From positions 1-42,125 of IMG/VR virus record IMGVR_UViG_3300042691_040290: 42,125 bases of DNA; one strand, given 5' to 3'. This stretch comes from a virus. Positions 1-7,243 of the stretch are shown piece after piece. The translations under genes and the position numbers were made by a program. Below the pieces are notes generated by a model that was not told the origin of the DNA, did not search any database, and worked only from the letters and a program-made list of their open reading frames with translations. Every line of letters starts with the position of its first letter. Within the stretch, counting starts at the first letter, position 1.

Positions 1-350
1 TATTGGAAATCTAAGAAGAATACTAAACCAGCAGGTAAAGACATTGGTTGAACAGAAACGAATTCTTTAGAAGCGATCTGACCAAATACTTTACGAACTA
101 ATGGAAGAGCAACTCCAGCCCATTGTTCACCAGTTCCTGGAGTAAATGTACCACCAGTACCAGTTTGAGATGATTCAACAACTAATTGTTTTGCTTGGTT
201 TTCAAGCATTACTGCCATGTTTGACTTGTCATAGTCTTTAAGACCTTCAAGTAAACCTGACTTTGCCCATTTGCTAGCAAGACGAGCAGCGTCTCCTTGC
301 TGTGACTGCCATGGGTTAGCAGATTCGATTAATGATTGTACTTGACTCAT
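1..350 (-). CDS. gp23: Major capsid protein, N-terminal part (T4 gp23-like), cut by window edge
   Basis: The minus strand from the ATG at 348-350 reads open to the window edge, giving about 116 residues starting MSQVQSLIESANPWQ. Residues around 80-115 contain LPLVRKVFGQIASKEFVSVQ followed by PMSLPAGLVFFLDFQ. This matches the conserved start of the mature T4 gp23 shell domain (PLVRR.F....A.ELVSVQPM..PTG). The protein should form the hexameric lattice of the head. The first ~60 residues would be the propeptide that the prohead protease removes in T4-like phages; MLE (48-50) and VVE (57-59) are the nearest candidate cut sites, and neither is a perfect (L/I)-x-E. It lies 29 bases downstream of the scaffold gene, as gene 23 follows gene 22 in T4. 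No Shine-Dalgarno sequence is seen; the leader is A-rich. Confidence 0.93.
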   Translation of the reverse strand, partial: MSQVQSLIESANPWQSQQGDAARLASKWAKSGLLEGLKDYDKSNMAVMLENQAKQLVVESSQTGTGGTFTPGTGEQWAGVALPLVRKVFGQIASKEFVSVQPMSLPAGLVFFLDFQ

Positions 351-379
351 TTTTTTAAAATTTGTTTTTAAGTTTTTGT

Positions 380-1501
380 TTATTTAATAATTCCTGCTAA
401 TTGTTGCATACGACGAATAGCGGCGTCGCTTTCTACAATTGGTTGTTTAGGTGCAACTCCTGCTGCCTTAGAGGCAAAACCAACTGATTCTTTAATTGAA
501 GTTTTCTTAGCTGTAGATAAAGTACTAACTAAAGATTCATAAATTACTTTAGCTTCTTTAACATTAGTAGCTTTGTCCATAGACTTAAGAACATTCACTT
601 TTTGTGATTCAGATAAAGATTTAGCTTTGAAGATTTTATTAACATAAGTATTCTTAGCATTGAGCAAGTTTACTTCGTTAAGTTCTTTTTTCAAGAATTT
701 GATAACTTTGATAGCTTCTTCTAAGTCTTCTTTAGCCTTTTTAGCTTCTTTTTTAGCTTCTTCGACTTCTTCTTTCTTAGCTTCTTCTACTTTTTTACCT
801 TCTTCTTCTTTTTCTTTTTTCTCTTCAACTTTTTCTTTGTCTTTACCTTCTTCCATTGAATCCAATTCAGCTAATAATTCATCTAAATCAATAGATTCAT
901 CATCATCCTTTTTTTCTTCACCAGTATCTTCACCACCTTCATCAGGGGCTTCCATACCGGCTTCAGCACCACCCATTACATCTTGTAAAACGTCACGGAT
1001 GATGTCTTTGAGTTCGTCAACAGTCAATTCAGTAACTTCATCGTCGTCATCAGCTTCTTCCATTTTTTCTTTGTCTTCAGCTTCATCAACTTTTTCTTTA
1101 CCTTCTTCTTCTGTTTTCTTAGCTTCTTCCATGTCTTCTTTTTTTCCTTCTTCCATCTGGCCTTCTTTTTCAAGTTCAGCTAAGATTTCTTCAAGGTCCA
1201 TTTCTTCCATAGATTTAGCTCCTTCTTCATAACTATCTTCTTCGATTTCAGGCTTTTGTTTTCCGCCCTCGTATCCAACAGCGGTTTCCATACCTTCTTT
1301 TTCCATGCTGTAGCCTTCTTCTTCTTTTTCTTTCATTCCTTCTTCCATGTCTTCTTCTAACTCATTTAATTTAGTAGATAACATAGACATAATTTTAGGA
1401 GTGAAAGTTTCTTCAAGAGCGGCTTTAGCATTCGCTACTGCTGCATCACGTACAGATTTAGCGTCAGCAATTGCTTGCTTAAATAATTCTTGATTTGTCA
1501 T
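380..1501 (-). CDS. gp22: Prohead core scaffolding protein (T4 gp22-like by position and composition)
   Basis: 373 residues, extremely rich in Glu and Lys and predicted to be largely helical or coiled coil, with acidic blocks (DDDDEVTELTVDEL near 153-165) and KE repeats over residues 50-270. Composition, size and the place directly before the capsid gene fit a prohead core scaffold, which forms the inner template of the head and is later degraded by the gp21 protease. Several (L/I)-x-E sites are present. The extreme C-terminus, AAIRRMQQLAGIIK, resembles the N-terminal peptide IKKMQLLAGLI of three other proteins here (15336-15632, 19222-19527, 3203-3970). It is the only gene in the window with a clear Shine-Dalgarno sequence, and it follows a long structured leader. 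Direct sequence similarity to T4 gp22 cannot be judged by eye. Confidence 0.75.
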   Translation of the reverse strand: MTNQELFKQAIADAKSVRDAAVANAKAALEETFTPKIMSMLSTKLNELEEDMEEGMKEKEEEGYSMEKEGMETAVGYEGGKQKPEIEEDSYEEGAKSMEEMDLEEILAELEKEGQMEEGKKEDMEEAKKTEEEGKEKVDEAEDKEKMEEADDDDEVTELTVDELKDIIRDVLQDVMGGAEAGMEAPDEGGEDTGEEKKDDDESIDLDELLAELDSMEEGKDKEKVEEKKEKEEEGKKVEEAKKEEVEEAKKEAKKAKEDLEEAIKVIKFLKKELNEVNLLNAKNTYVNKIFKAKSLSESQKVNVLKSMDKATNVKEAKVIYESLVSTLSTAKKTSIKESVGFASKAAGVAPKQPIVESDAAIRRMQQLAGIIK

Positions 1502-1509
1502 TTTGATTT

Positions 1510-1515
1510 CTCCTT
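1510..1515 (-). promoter_or_regulatory. Strong Shine-Dalgarno sequence of the scaffold gene
   Basis: The coding strand reads AAGGAG eight bases before the ATG at 1499-1501. I found no comparable purine-rich site before the other genes I inspected, so this gene appears to use a different, stronger initiation signal. Confidence 0.7.
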
Positions 1516-1601
1516 TTTGACTGATTACTTATTAGAGAAGTAATATAGGATTGTAAATTATTACTTAATGAGATATTGGAGATCTCATATGTGGGATGTT
1601 C

Positions 1602-1609
1602 ATAAATAT
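1602..1609 (-). promoter_or_regulatory. ATATTTAT box, candidate late promoter for the scaffold/capsid genes
   Basis: Copy of the octamer that recurs in intergenic leaders here. This copy lies about 100 bases before the scaffold start, much further than the others. Confidence 0.35.
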
Positions 1610-1777
1610 GTGAAGAAAATTCAAAGCGATAAAGTATATGAAAAGTGGTTTTAGCGTGGCATATCCCGGCTTTAAACCACTAAAATATAAGGTTCGTGTA
1701 ATTATGTATAAGTAAGATTTCCCCGTTAAATCCCCGGTAAAGGCCCGTGTGATTATTTGGCTGACCTGGATTAGGGG

Positions 1778-2569
1778 TTATTGTATTCCTGCTAGTTTTT
1801 TTAGACGAGCTATTTCTTTTATAGTGTCAGTATTTGGAGCTAAACTTTGCCATTGTGTAGCATCATCTGTTTGTGGCATAATGTCACGTTTAGGAGCGCC
1901 TGGGACTGGTTGATTGTCTTGTTTCATTTTCTCAACATTAGTCCATATGAATTCTCCTATTTCTTTAGCGTTATCTCCTTTGTTGTATTTTTTAAATACT
2001 TCTATTACTTCAGGAGTAATTGTATTTTCAACATAACTAATTAAAGTATTTTTATTTATTTTGAGTAAGTTAGTACCTTCAACTTTAGCAGTTGGTACTT
2101 TACCTAAATCAGCAGCGATACCTAATTGAGTAGCTTTAAGTGCTCTAATTGGATTTTTAACATCAGTTAAATCAATAGCAGCCATTTTAGCTTCTGGGTT
2201 TAAGGCTGCTACTTCAGACCATCTATGATGTCCATCAATAATAAATTTGCCTCCATTTCCAGTTACAATTCTTTTATTATTAATTACCACTAATCCTCCT
2301 TTTAAATCTCTTTCAGCTGCTTGAGGATTAGTTAAAGGAAATTTTAATGATTTATCAACATCAATTTCGTTTTGAGTTGGTTTTAAGTCTCCTACTGTTG
2401 GACTAACTGTGGAAAAGTTGATTGGATGTTGATCAGATAAAGTTTTAATAGCATTTATAAACTTAGGATCTTTGATATTATCACCTAGTTCTTTAACAAA
2501 TAGATCATAGTCTATTTTTAATAATTTTTTAATCTCGTCCTCTTCAGTTTCTTTAATTCTTATTTTCAT
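1778..2569 (-). CDS. ParB/sulfiredoxin-fold-like protein with C-terminal LAGI motif
   Basis: 263 residues from the ATG at 2567-2569, which overlaps the stop of the protease gene as ATGA. A longer frame exists to 2599, but the four-base overlap and the N-terminus MKIRIKETEED (compare MRIRIKEEE at 22539) favour the internal start. The central segment GGKFIIDGHHRWSEVAAL matches the ParB-like nuclease-domain signature (DGHHRW), preceded by GGLVVINNKRIVTGNG. The family is known from DNA-binding or nucleotide-hydrolysing proteins; its role in a head operon is unclear. The C-terminus, IKEIARLKKLAGIQ, resembles the scaffold C-terminus, and an IKE tripeptide sits at residues 5-7. I infer a core-associated, possibly packaged protein. 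T4 has no such gene between 21 and 22. Confidence 0.65.
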   Translation of the reverse strand: MKIRIKETEEDEIKKLLKIDYDLFVKELGDNIKDPKFINAIKTLSDQHPINFSTVSPTVGDLKPTQNEIDVDKSLKFPLTNPQAAERDLKGGLVVINNKRIVTGNGGKFIIDGHHRWSEVAALNPEAKMAAIDLTDVKNPIRALKATQLGIAADLGKVPTAKVEGTNLLKINKNTLISYVENTITPEVIEVFKKYNKGDNAKEIGEFIWTNVEKMKQDNQPVPGAPKRDIMPQTDDATQWQSLAPNTDTIKEIARLKKLAGIQ

Positions 2570-3195
2570 TTTAAACAGCAGATTCCAGTTTGTGAACAAA
2601 TAATTTCAGAGATAAGACTATTCACTTTAGAGTACTTATTATGTTTGCTATAATTTGGGTTTACACCCTCAGTTAATCCTACTGGACGTACAAAAGCACC
2701 TTGTGTAGATGGTGTACTAACAAAATCCCAACATAATAACTCAAAGTCGTCTTGTACTTCAACTGTACCTTCACCTAATGGTTTCACTGAACCCATACCA
2801 CGAGATGAAATACCTACAGTTATATTATTTAAAAATAATTCTTTTAATATATTACCACTTGGTGTAGGTAATATTTCAATATCACCCATTAAATCATTAC
2901 CATCCCACCATAATTTTTTAATATTGTGGCTTACATTTTTTAAGTTAATGATTGATGAGTCTGGATGGTCTAATTCACCTAATGCTCTATTTTCAGCTAT
3001 AGGTCCTTCTAGGTACTTATCAACTTCACGTTTTAATGTTTCAAAACGATAAACTCTGCCATTTTGATTTTTCGCTTCAGCACGTTGTACAACACCAGAA
3101 ACAATTAAGTTTTTAGATGTAGACAACTTTGCCTCAGTTAAAGACTGAGGCGATGGTTGGAATGAAAAATATTCTATTAATACTTGTTTACTCAT
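2566..3195 (-). CDS. gp21: Prohead core protease (T4 gp21-like serine protease)
   Basis: 209 residues. Strong family signature: ALGELDHPDSS (His77), NVSHNIKKLWWDGNDLMGD, IEILPTPSGN and GISSRGMGSV (Ser130/131). These are the conserved blocks of the T4 gp21 prohead protease, which has a herpesvirus-assemblin-like fold. The enzyme matures the prohead by cutting scaffold, capsid and internal proteins after (L/I)-x-E. It carries such a site itself (LTE, residues 19-21), consistent with self-processing of its N-terminus. The stop overlaps the start of the ParB-like gene as ATGA. Its presence underpins the cargo-processing hypothesis for the rest of the window. Confidence 0.93.
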   Translation of the reverse strand: MSKQVLIEYFSFQPSPQSLTEAKLSTSKNLIVSGVVQRAEAKNQNGRVYRFETLKREVDKYLEGPIAENRALGELDHPDSSIINLKNVSHNIKKLWWDGNDLMGDIEILPTPSGNILKELFLNNITVGISSRGMGSVKPLGEGTVEVQDDFELLCWDFVSTPSTQGAFVRPVGLTEGVNPNYSKHNKYSKVNSLISEIICSQTGICCLK

Positions 3196-3202
3196 TTATT
3201 TT

Positions 3203-3970
3203 TTATTTTAGACCAGTGGCGTCTTCAGTTCCTGGTACTACTATGTATCCCCTTCTGGTTAACTCAGATTTAGATTTTGGAGAGCTAGCGACTACTACAT
3301 CTTCCTTTCCACCTGCTGTACCTGCTTTTTTATAAATAGCTTCTTTTTTTAAATCCTTTTTTAATGCTTCTTTTATTTTAGATACTTTATCTTCTTTTCC
3401 TTCTTTAATAGTTTTTTCTGAGCCAGTCACACCTTTATCAGGCATTATTTTAACACCTTTAGGATTTTTCTTGCCAGCTTCTTTCTTACCTAAGTTATCT
3501 TTAACATTAGCTTTCTCATCTTTCTTAGCTTCTTTCTTCAAATGACCATCAGCTTTAGCTTGCATACCTGGTTTGTCAGTTTCTGTTTGCTTAAACTCAT
3601 ATGATGATTGCTGTTGGTTAAGTAAGTTAGAGTAAAAGTTGGCATCTTTAGCTAGATTTTTTAACACAGTAGTTTTAGCTTTTTCTAAAGCCTCAGCACT
3701 GTAATCATCAAGTTGATGCAATTCATGAGCTAAACCATGACGATATTCATATGGATTAGCTTGATCAATATGAAGTTCTTTTAACTTAGGTTCTGTAGCT
3801 TTTTTAGCTTTAACTTCAGCTTTAACAGCCTCATCAGCTTTAGCTTCTTTAGTTTGACCTTCAGTTAATGGTTGTTTGTCAACACCCCATATTGATTCAT
3901 TGTATTCTACTTCATTAATTAAACCAGCTATAAGCTGCATTTTCTTAATTTCGTCAATTGTGTATTTCAT
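3203..3970 (-). CDS. Lys/Glu-rich head-core protein with N-terminal LAGL targeting-like peptide
   Basis: 255 residues. Residues 5-20 read IDEIKKMQLIAGLINE, nearly the same peptide that opens the genes at 15632 and 19527. It ends in I-N-E, a gp21-type (L/I)-x-E site. A second site, LTE, follows near residue 37. The remainder is highly charged and Ala/Lys rich, with a central less biased part (HIDQANPYEYRHGLAHEL). No enzyme signature is seen. It lies between the small basic protein gene and the protease gene, where T4 keeps small core genes (67, 68). I infer an internal core or cargo protein; the sequence gives no specific function. Confidence 0.6.
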   Translation of the reverse strand: MKYTIDEIKKMQLIAGLINEVEYNESIWGVDKQPLTEGQTKEAKADEAVKAEVKAKKATEPKLKELHIDQANPYEYRHGLAHELHQLDDYSAEALEKAKTTVLKNLAKDANFYSNLLNQQQSSYEFKQTETDKPGMQAKADGHLKKEAKKDEKANVKDNLGKKEAGKKNPKGVKIMPDKGVTGSEKTIKEGKEDKVSKIKEALKKDLKKEAIYKKAGTAGGKEDVVVASSPKSKSELTRRGYIVVPGTEDATGLK

Positions 3971-3974
3971 GTCA

Positions 3975-3982
3975 ATAAATAT
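3975..3982 (-). promoter_or_regulatory. ATATTTAT box before the gene starting at 3970
   Basis: The octamer begins on the last base of the upstream TAA stop and lies four bases before the next ATG. Confidence 0.3.
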
Positions 3983-4110
3983 TAACGTCCCTGCCCACGA
4001 TATGATTTTGGTCGAGGAGTGTGTTTATTAAAAGATTTTTGAGCATTTCCTTTTTTACGTTTGCCGAAACTAACTTTATTACTAGTTCCCATTGCTTTTG
4101 TCTTAGCCAT
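3982..4110 (-). CDS. Small, very basic 42-residue head-region protein
   Basis: A short frame from the ATG at 4108-4110 to the TAA at 3982-3984. It encodes 42 residues starting MAKTKAMGTSNKVSFGKRKK and ending KSYRGQGR, with 14 Lys/Arg. It fits exactly between the genes ending at 4112 and starting at 3970. Small Lys/Arg-rich proteins with a similar YRGQGR end are, from memory, common beside the protease gene in T4-like phages; their function is not known to me. The charge suggests nucleic-acid or acidic-scaffold binding inside the prohead. The reading frame and its tight fit make it likely to be real despite its size. Confidence 0.75.
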   Translation of the reverse strand: MAKTKAMGTSNKVSFGKRKKGNAQKSFNKHTPRPKSYRGQGR

Positions 4111-4111
4111 A

Positions 4112-5029
4112 CTAGATGTCGTTTGCGATTAATTGTGTTAAAAATTCTCTAATGTCTTCTACTTCAAATCCCTCCGCTGTTAAATCATTCATTAAAATTT
4201 CAGCAGCTTTTATCATTGCTATTTGAGCTTTTTCATTAGATATACCAGCCATATATGAAAATGCTTGTGGTGATAATCTTTCATTTATACCACCAAATGC
4301 TTCTTCTTTTTCTTCTTTGCCTTCAGCATATCTCATACAATAAGACATACTTACTTCATCTCTATTTCCTTCATCATCTATACGATAGCATTTACCATTT
4401 ATTTCACGGTAAATTACTTCATATTCATTTAATGTTTCATCTTCAGTGATACCTTTTTTTATCATATCTACAGCCATGTCTTCAGAAGAACCATATTGTG
4501 TTCCCATATATCCTTCTTCTTCTTTTTCTTTAGCTTCAGATAAATCTATTTTAAATCCTAACTCTGATAATTCATCTTCAAATTCATAGACTGTATCATC
4601 ACGTTCATCCATAGCGGCTGATTCGTCGCCTGCTCCTTTAGCTCCACTAAAAGCAGATTTCATAGCTTGTTCAATTTCTTTAGCTAATTTTCTAGCTTCA
4701 GTTTCATTATCTTTAGGGCCTGTTAATTTAGTTCCTTGATAAAGTTCTATAGTTACATTATCTTCTTTAGCTTCATCTAGCTCACTAGCTGCTGATTTTT
4801 CAAAAGCTTTTATTGCTGATTCTTTAGAGGAAAAGCCACCGTCTACCATACCCTGTCCAACTCCACCTTTCGATCCTTTAAAGCTATATTCCCATTCTCC
4901 ATCTTCATCTTGTGTTAGTTCAAGATTACCGTACTTTGTTTTAACTGTCTCTTTATTTTCCTTTAATCTAGAGTAAGCACCTAATTTATTTTCCATTAGG
5001 AATTGCTTCATGTTAAAATTATCTGCCAT
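4112..5029 (-). CDS. Acidic head-region protein with N-terminal MADNF targeting-like peptide
   Basis: 305 residues. The N-terminus MADNFNMKQFLMENKL resembles that of the protein at 12640 (MADNFDLRKYITEAKL) and, more loosely, the T4 capsid targeting sequence (MKTYQEFIAEA type). It has an LME tripeptide near residue 12. The rest is acidic, with a repeated small alpha/beta-like stretch (VTIELYQGTKL) and a helical C-terminal part containing ISNEKAQIAMIKAAEILM. No catalytic motif is recognised. It lies one base after the gene ending at 5031, in the portal-to-protease interval. I infer a prohead core component or packaged protein. Confidence 0.6.
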   Translation of the reverse strand: MADNFNMKQFLMENKLGAYSRLKENKETVKTKYGNLELTQDEDGEWEYSFKGSKGGVGQGMVDGGFSSKESAIKAFEKSAASELDEAKEDNVTIELYQGTKLTGPKDNETEARKLAKEIEQAMKSAFSGAKGAGDESAAMDERDDTVYEFEDELSELGFKIDLSEAKEKEEEGYMGTQYGSSEDMAVDMIKKGITEDETLNEYEVIYREINGKCYRIDDEGNRDEVSMSYCMRYAEGKEEKEEAFGGINERLSPQAFSYMAGISNEKAQIAMIKAAEILMNDLTAEGFEVEDIREFLTQLIANDI

Positions 5030-5030
5030 T

Positions 5031-6362
5031 TTATTTTAATTTAGTTGATTTAAAAAATAATTGTTTTGTTGCTTCTTTTATTTGTTGGAGAGCGCTTTCA
5101 GTATATTTTTTTGTTTTTAATCCACCCTCACTTTCTTTTAACTCGCTTTGTAAGCGACCCATATATTCAAATAAGCGATTTATTTCTTGTACTTTTTTCT
5201 TTACTTCTTTAACTGCGTTATGAAATTGTTCTGGTTTAGTACGAGTTTTAGTTTCGTTTCTAAAACGAGCGTAGTTTTCATTTATTGGTTCTGATAATGA
5301 ATCTACAGCGTCAGCAAATGATTGATAATCAATAATATCTTGATCATTTATTTCTATTTCATCTGTGTCTGTATTGATTCTTATTTCACCACCTTGATAT
5401 GTTAAGTCTAAAAGTAATGTACTATAATCTTTACCTATAGCTGTTCCACCTACAATACGTTTACCCATTTTTTCAGCCCAACGAGCTACTTGGTTTACAG
5501 TATTAGTAACACCTTTTCTTTGAGCGAATTTCTTAATGTTCTCAGGTACATAAGCTTCTTCTATATTTTCCTCATTCATACCTTGTTTTTGAGATATAGA
5601 TTGTTCAATATGATCTTTTACAGATTTCCAATTTTGATTGTATGGTCCAAATTTACCTTTAAATCCTGGGAAATATTTGCTAAGATAATCACTTACCATC
5701 ATACCAAATTTGAATAATGGTAATGTGGTATTATATTTTTTCTCTAATGCTACTAATAATCTGAGTGCTTTAATTCTAAATTCATAAGAACTCATTACTG
5801 AGTAGGCATTATCTCTATTAGCTTGAGCTAATAATTCTTCCACACGGGCTAATTCTTCAGTATTAGTTTTAGATGGAGTATATGCTTCATTTATTGTTTC
5901 AAGAAATATCTCCTTAAAGGTATCAAGACTTGTATTTGTGTAGAAATTAAACTCATTTCTAGTTATCCTACTATCTTTGTATAATTCTTTAGCACGATCT
6001 CTAAAAGCTTTTAAGTCATCTTCTGTCACATTAGGGTTACTTACAATCTTCTGTAAAGTAACTTCCATATCTTCAGGTAATATTTTACCATAATCCCAAG
6101 CTTTTATTCCTCCTGTATTAAAATCCCAAACTTCATTCATCTCCCATAATTCTTTATAGTCCATAGCTTTAGATTTACGATTAGGAATTGATGGAGCTTC
6201 TTTCCAATCACTTGGAGTACCTTTGTTATCACGTTTACCAAAAGCATATTTTGTAGCGACACCTGCGCCTACACCTGGTGTTACAGAAGCACCTGTGCCT
6301 GTTACAGACATTTCCTGTTTAAGTTTTTTCTTTAGGACTTCTTTTACTTTATTTTTATCCAT
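5031..6362 (-). CDS. Conserved head-region protein between portal and protease genes
   Basis: 443 residues. It starts with a basic helix, MDKNKVKEVLKKKLKQEM, followed by a Gly/Thr-rich segment (SVTGTGASVTPGVGAGVATK, then YAFGKR). That segment is reminiscent of the TGTGGTFTPGTGEQW stretch in the capsid N-terminus. The middle (about 60-160) is a helical domain. The C-terminal half includes an alpha/beta part (RIVGGTAIGKDYSTLLLDL) and a long coiled coil to the end. Several (L/I)-x-E tripeptides occur (TINE, PINE, LKE). It overlaps the upstream gene by eight bases, so the two are translationally coupled. Probably a structural or core protein; its exact role cannot be read from the sequence. Confidence 0.6.
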   Translation of the reverse strand: MDKNKVKEVLKKKLKQEMSVTGTGASVTPGVGAGVATKYAFGKRDNKGTPSDWKEAPSIPNRKSKAMDYKELWEMNEVWDFNTGGIKAWDYGKILPEDMEVTLQKIVSNPNVTEDDLKAFRDRAKELYKDSRITRNEFNFYTNTSLDTFKEIFLETINEAYTPSKTNTEELARVEELLAQANRDNAYSVMSSYEFRIKALRLLVALEKKYNTTLPLFKFGMMVSDYLSKYFPGFKGKFGPYNQNWKSVKDHIEQSISQKQGMNEENIEEAYVPENIKKFAQRKGVTNTVNQVARWAEKMGKRIVGGTAIGKDYSTLLLDLTYQGGEIRINTDTDEIEINDQDIIDYQSFADAVDSLSEPINENYARFRNETKTRTKPEQFHNAVKEVKKKVQEINRLFEYMGRLQSELKESEGGLKTKKYTESALQQIKEATKQLFFKSTKLK

Positions 6363-7209
6363 TGATTTTCTTAATTTCTTCAGCTAATTGTTGATATTGA
6401 AGTAACGCTACTAAATGATCATCTTTCACTGATGCTTTAGCAGATATTGGTTTTATTAAGTTGATAACTTCATTTAATTTAATTTCAGTTGTTTTATCTT
6501 CAACTTGTTTAACTAAAGAAGTTAATTCTTTTTTAACGTTGTTTAAGTTCTCGTTAATGTATGATTTAAGATGTTCTGGATTGGAGATATTATTAATGAA
6601 TTCTTTAAGTACTGATTTTTGGCGTTCACTTAAGTTAGCATATTTACTATTGAATTTTTCAATTAACATTCTATAAGCTAAAATACGAACATTTTTATCT
6701 TCTTTAGCTAATTCAATAGCTACTTCACTTTCTTTATTTTCAACTAATGTTTTCTTAGTGATGTGTTCCATAAGAGTAAGTTTATTGAGCACTACTTGTT
6801 TTGGCTCAATAAACTTATTTTCAATAGCAACTTCAAATAATGTATAAGCAGCGGCTAATGTTTTGTAGTTATTAACTTTAGATTTAAAAAAACTTTCTAA
6901 ATTATAATGTTTCTTAATTTCTCTAATTAAGTTATATTTCTCTTTAAGTAATTGTTCTTTATTAAGCTTTTTAGCTAAATCAACAGTTGTATTAATTAAA
7001 GATTCAGCTTTACCTTCACTTAAGCGTGGTGCTGTGAGTATAGTATGATAAAGTTTATGTTCTTTAGCTATTTCACTGTTGTGAAAGTATTTTTTTACGA
7101 TTTTTACCGCTTTAGAGTCAGTGTTAGCTAGTGTATCACTAGCAATTTGACGCACTAATAGCTCAAATAATACACCTGTATTGCGGAATTTATTGTGTTT
7201 TATACGCAT
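6355..7209 (-). CDS. Conserved all-helical head-region protein next to the portal gene
   Basis: 284 residues, almost entirely helical and Lys/Glu/Leu rich. The N-terminus MRIKHNKFRNTGVLFELLVR is, from memory, a recurrent pattern in T4-like marine phages for a gene beside the portal. No enzymatic motif is present. Its place between portal and protease genes, where T4 carries core genes 67 and 68, suggests a role in prohead core assembly or portal initiation. Its stop overlaps the start of the next gene. Confidence 0.65.
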   Translation of the reverse strand: MRIKHNKFRNTGVLFELLVRQIASDTLANTDSKAVKIVKKYFHNSEIAKEHKLYHTILTAPRLSEGKAESLINTTVDLAKKLNKEQLLKEKYNLIREIKKHYNLESFFKSKVNNYKTLAAAYTLFEVAIENKFIEPKQVVLNKLTLMEHITKKTLVENKESEVAIELAKEDKNVRILAYRMLIEKFNSKYANLSERQKSVLKEFINNISNPEHLKSYINENLNNVKKELTSLVKQVEDKTTEIKLNEVINLIKPISAKASVKDDHLVALLQYQQLAEEIKKING

Positions 7210-7230
7210 ATTTTTAGTACAATACTAATT

Positions 7231-7238
7231 ATAAATAT
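7231..7238 (-). promoter_or_regulatory. ATATTTAT box before the gene starting at 7209
   Basis: Intergenic copy of the recurrent octamer, 21 bases before the ATG and just after the portal stop. Confidence 0.35.
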
Positions 7239-7243
7239 TGAAA

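Larger units (their letters stand above)
1502..1777 (-). promoter_or_regulatory. Structured leader of the scaffold/capsid genes
   Basis: This is the longest stretch without a gene (276 bases). It holds two perfect 7-bp stems with 7-base loops (1524-1530 with 1538-1544, and 1568-1574 with 1582-1588). It also holds an 8-bp stem (1644-1651 with 1674-1681) closing a 22-base loop, and a G/C-rich stretch with two CCCCG-type blocks (about 1720-1760) that stands out in this AT-rich genome. One ATATTTAT octamer lies at 1602-1609. No open reading frame of note is present. A 5' untranslated leader controlling the highly expressed head genes is the simplest reading. Confidence 0.5.

Noticed and set aside
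660-1232. Plus-strand open frame of 190 codons, very Ser-rich
   Set aside because: It is antisense to the Glu/Lys-rich scaffold gene; GAA/GAG-rich codons read backwards give Ser/Phe runs. It shows no initiation signal and no family pattern.
2570-2599. Longer N-terminus for the ParB-like gene
   Set aside because: It would lie inside the protease gene; the ATGA overlap and the MKIRIKE start support 2569.
4255-4449. Plus-strand short frames such as this one and 8150-8365
   Set aside because: Antisense to well-supported genes, no initiation signals, biased composition.
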